This document shows positions 6,709-7,189 of a stretch of DNA of 7,189 bases, one piece after another. Origin of the DNA: JAOUEA01 sp046732015 (GTDB lineage Bacteria; Actinomycetota; UBA4738; HRBIN12); contig JBKPMF010000242.1 of assembly GCA_046732015.1 (NCBI GenBank), forward strand, positions 1 through 7,189, given 5' to 3'. Both the position numbers and the translations under genes were made by a program. The notes under the pieces are model-generated. The model worked only from the letters and a program-made list of their open reading frames with translations. It was not told the DNA's origin and ran no database searches. Each line of letters starts with the position of its first letter. The stretch's first letter is position 1.

Positions 6709-7189
6709 CCAACGACGAGGAGGTACGGGAGCTTCGGCTGCGCCGGTTCCGGCCCGTGGCGGCGTTGCGTATCGCTGAGCACCAGGTGCCGAGGGCACGG
6801 TTCCCCGCGGTCGACGTCCACAACCATCTGGGGCGATGGCTCACGTCCGGCTGGGCCGCGCCCAACGTGGCGGCCCTGCTCGAGGTGATGGATGCCGCCA
6901 ACGTCGCCGCGATCGTGAACCTCGACGGGATGCGCGGTGAGGAGCTGCAGGCCAACCTCGACCGGTACGACCGGGCCCATCCGGGGCGGTTCGTCACGTT
7001 CGCGCAGGTGGACTGGCACGAGGTTGCGAGCGGAGGCGGGTGCGGTGAACGCCTCGCCTCCCAGCTGCATCAGGCGGCCGATGCCGGGGCACGTGGGCTC
7101 AAGGTGTGGAAGGACCTCGGACTGCATCTGCGCGATGACGCCGGCGCCTCGATCGCCCCCGACGACGAGCGGCTGGCACCCCTGTGGGA
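6705..7189 (+). CDS. Metal-dependent amidohydrolase-family protein (TIM-barrel hydrolase), 3'-partial
   Basis: The frame is open from the GTG at 6705 to the right edge, giving 161 residues without a stop. The GTG overlaps the regulator's TGA as GTGA, and no in-frame ATG occurs before the metal-binding motif, so this start and translational coupling are likely. After a basic N-terminal stretch (ELRLRRFRP), FPAVDVHNHLG (33-43) carries the His39-x-His41 metal motif at the end of strand 1 of the amidohydrolase barrel. Later segments look like further barrel strands: AAIVNLDGM (68-76), FVTFAQVDWHE (96-106) and GARGLKVWKDLGL (128-140), the last with two lysines in the zone where this superfamily places a metal-bridging or active-site residue. 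It resembles the Amidohydrolase_2 group of hydrolases and decarboxylases. The distal metal histidine and catalytic Asp lie beyond the window. It could cleave an amide, lactone or C-C bond; co-transcription with a DeoR regulator suggests a role in the same sugar pathway. Confidence 0.85.
   Translation, partial: MTNDEEVRELRLRRFRPVAALRIAEHQVPRARFPAVDVHNHLGRWLTSGWAAPNVAALLEVMDAANVAAIVNLDGMRGEELQANLDRYDRAHPGRFVTFAQVDWHEVASGGGCGERLASQLHQAADAGARGLKVWKDLGLHLRDDAGASIAPDDERLAPLW

Noticed and set aside
6393..7127. Minus-strand open frames opposite the regulator and amidohydrolase genes
   Set aside because: No recognisable motifs and Arg/Ser/Pro-rich composition; the plus strand carries intact DeoR motifs and the amidohydrolase HxH motif over the same bases.

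Overview
The window is GC-rich and densely coded. It uses GTG starts as well as ATG, has 4-base stop/start overlaps, and has promoter-like hexamers placed so that transcripts would begin at or next to start codons. This suggests an actinobacterial chromosome (Actinomycetota). That is inference from style, not from a marker gene, and I cannot name a genus. I see no rRNA, tRNA, CRISPR, insertion sequence or phage gene. The only intergenic stretch of any size is 72 bp.

Layout. (1) Positions 1-690, + strand: the 3' part of a class I SAM-dependent methyltransferase gene; its start lies just off the left edge. (2) Positions 687-5877, - strand: a five-gene operon, transcribed right to left, in the order SIS-domain sugar-phosphate isomerase/deaminase, lipoprotein solute-binding protein, two permeases, ATPase. 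The genes are separated by 17, 2, -4 and 4 bp. This is a complete CUT1-type carbohydrate ABC importer with its own ATPase and one intracellular enzyme in front. The operon ends on the same CTAG tetranucleotide as the methyltransferase gene. (3) Positions 5878-5949: a short divergent control region. It holds a promoter-like signal on each strand and a 12-bp perfect palindrome over the next start codon. (4) Positions 5950-7189, + strand: a DeoR-family regulator gene overlapping by GTGA the start of a metal-dependent amidohydrolase gene that runs off the right edge.

How they fit together (inference): an extracellular sugar or amino sugar is captured by the lipoprotein and imported by the two permeases and the ATPase. 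The SIS protein would act on a phosphorylated derivative. The DeoR protein, whose C-terminal domain belongs to the sugar-phosphate-sensing class, probably controls both divergent units. The amidohydrolase may remove an acyl group or open a lactone in the same pathway. No kinase or PTS component is present, so the phosphorylation step must be encoded elsewhere. The substrate cannot be named from sequence alone.

The locus is of a familiar general type (ABC importer, SIS enzyme, DeoR regulator). The points most worth a second look are the paired, apparently leaderless divergent promoters with a palindrome on the start codon, and an arginine in the SIS enzyme where GlmS has its active-site C-terminal lysine. 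I did not find evidence for a wholly new system.
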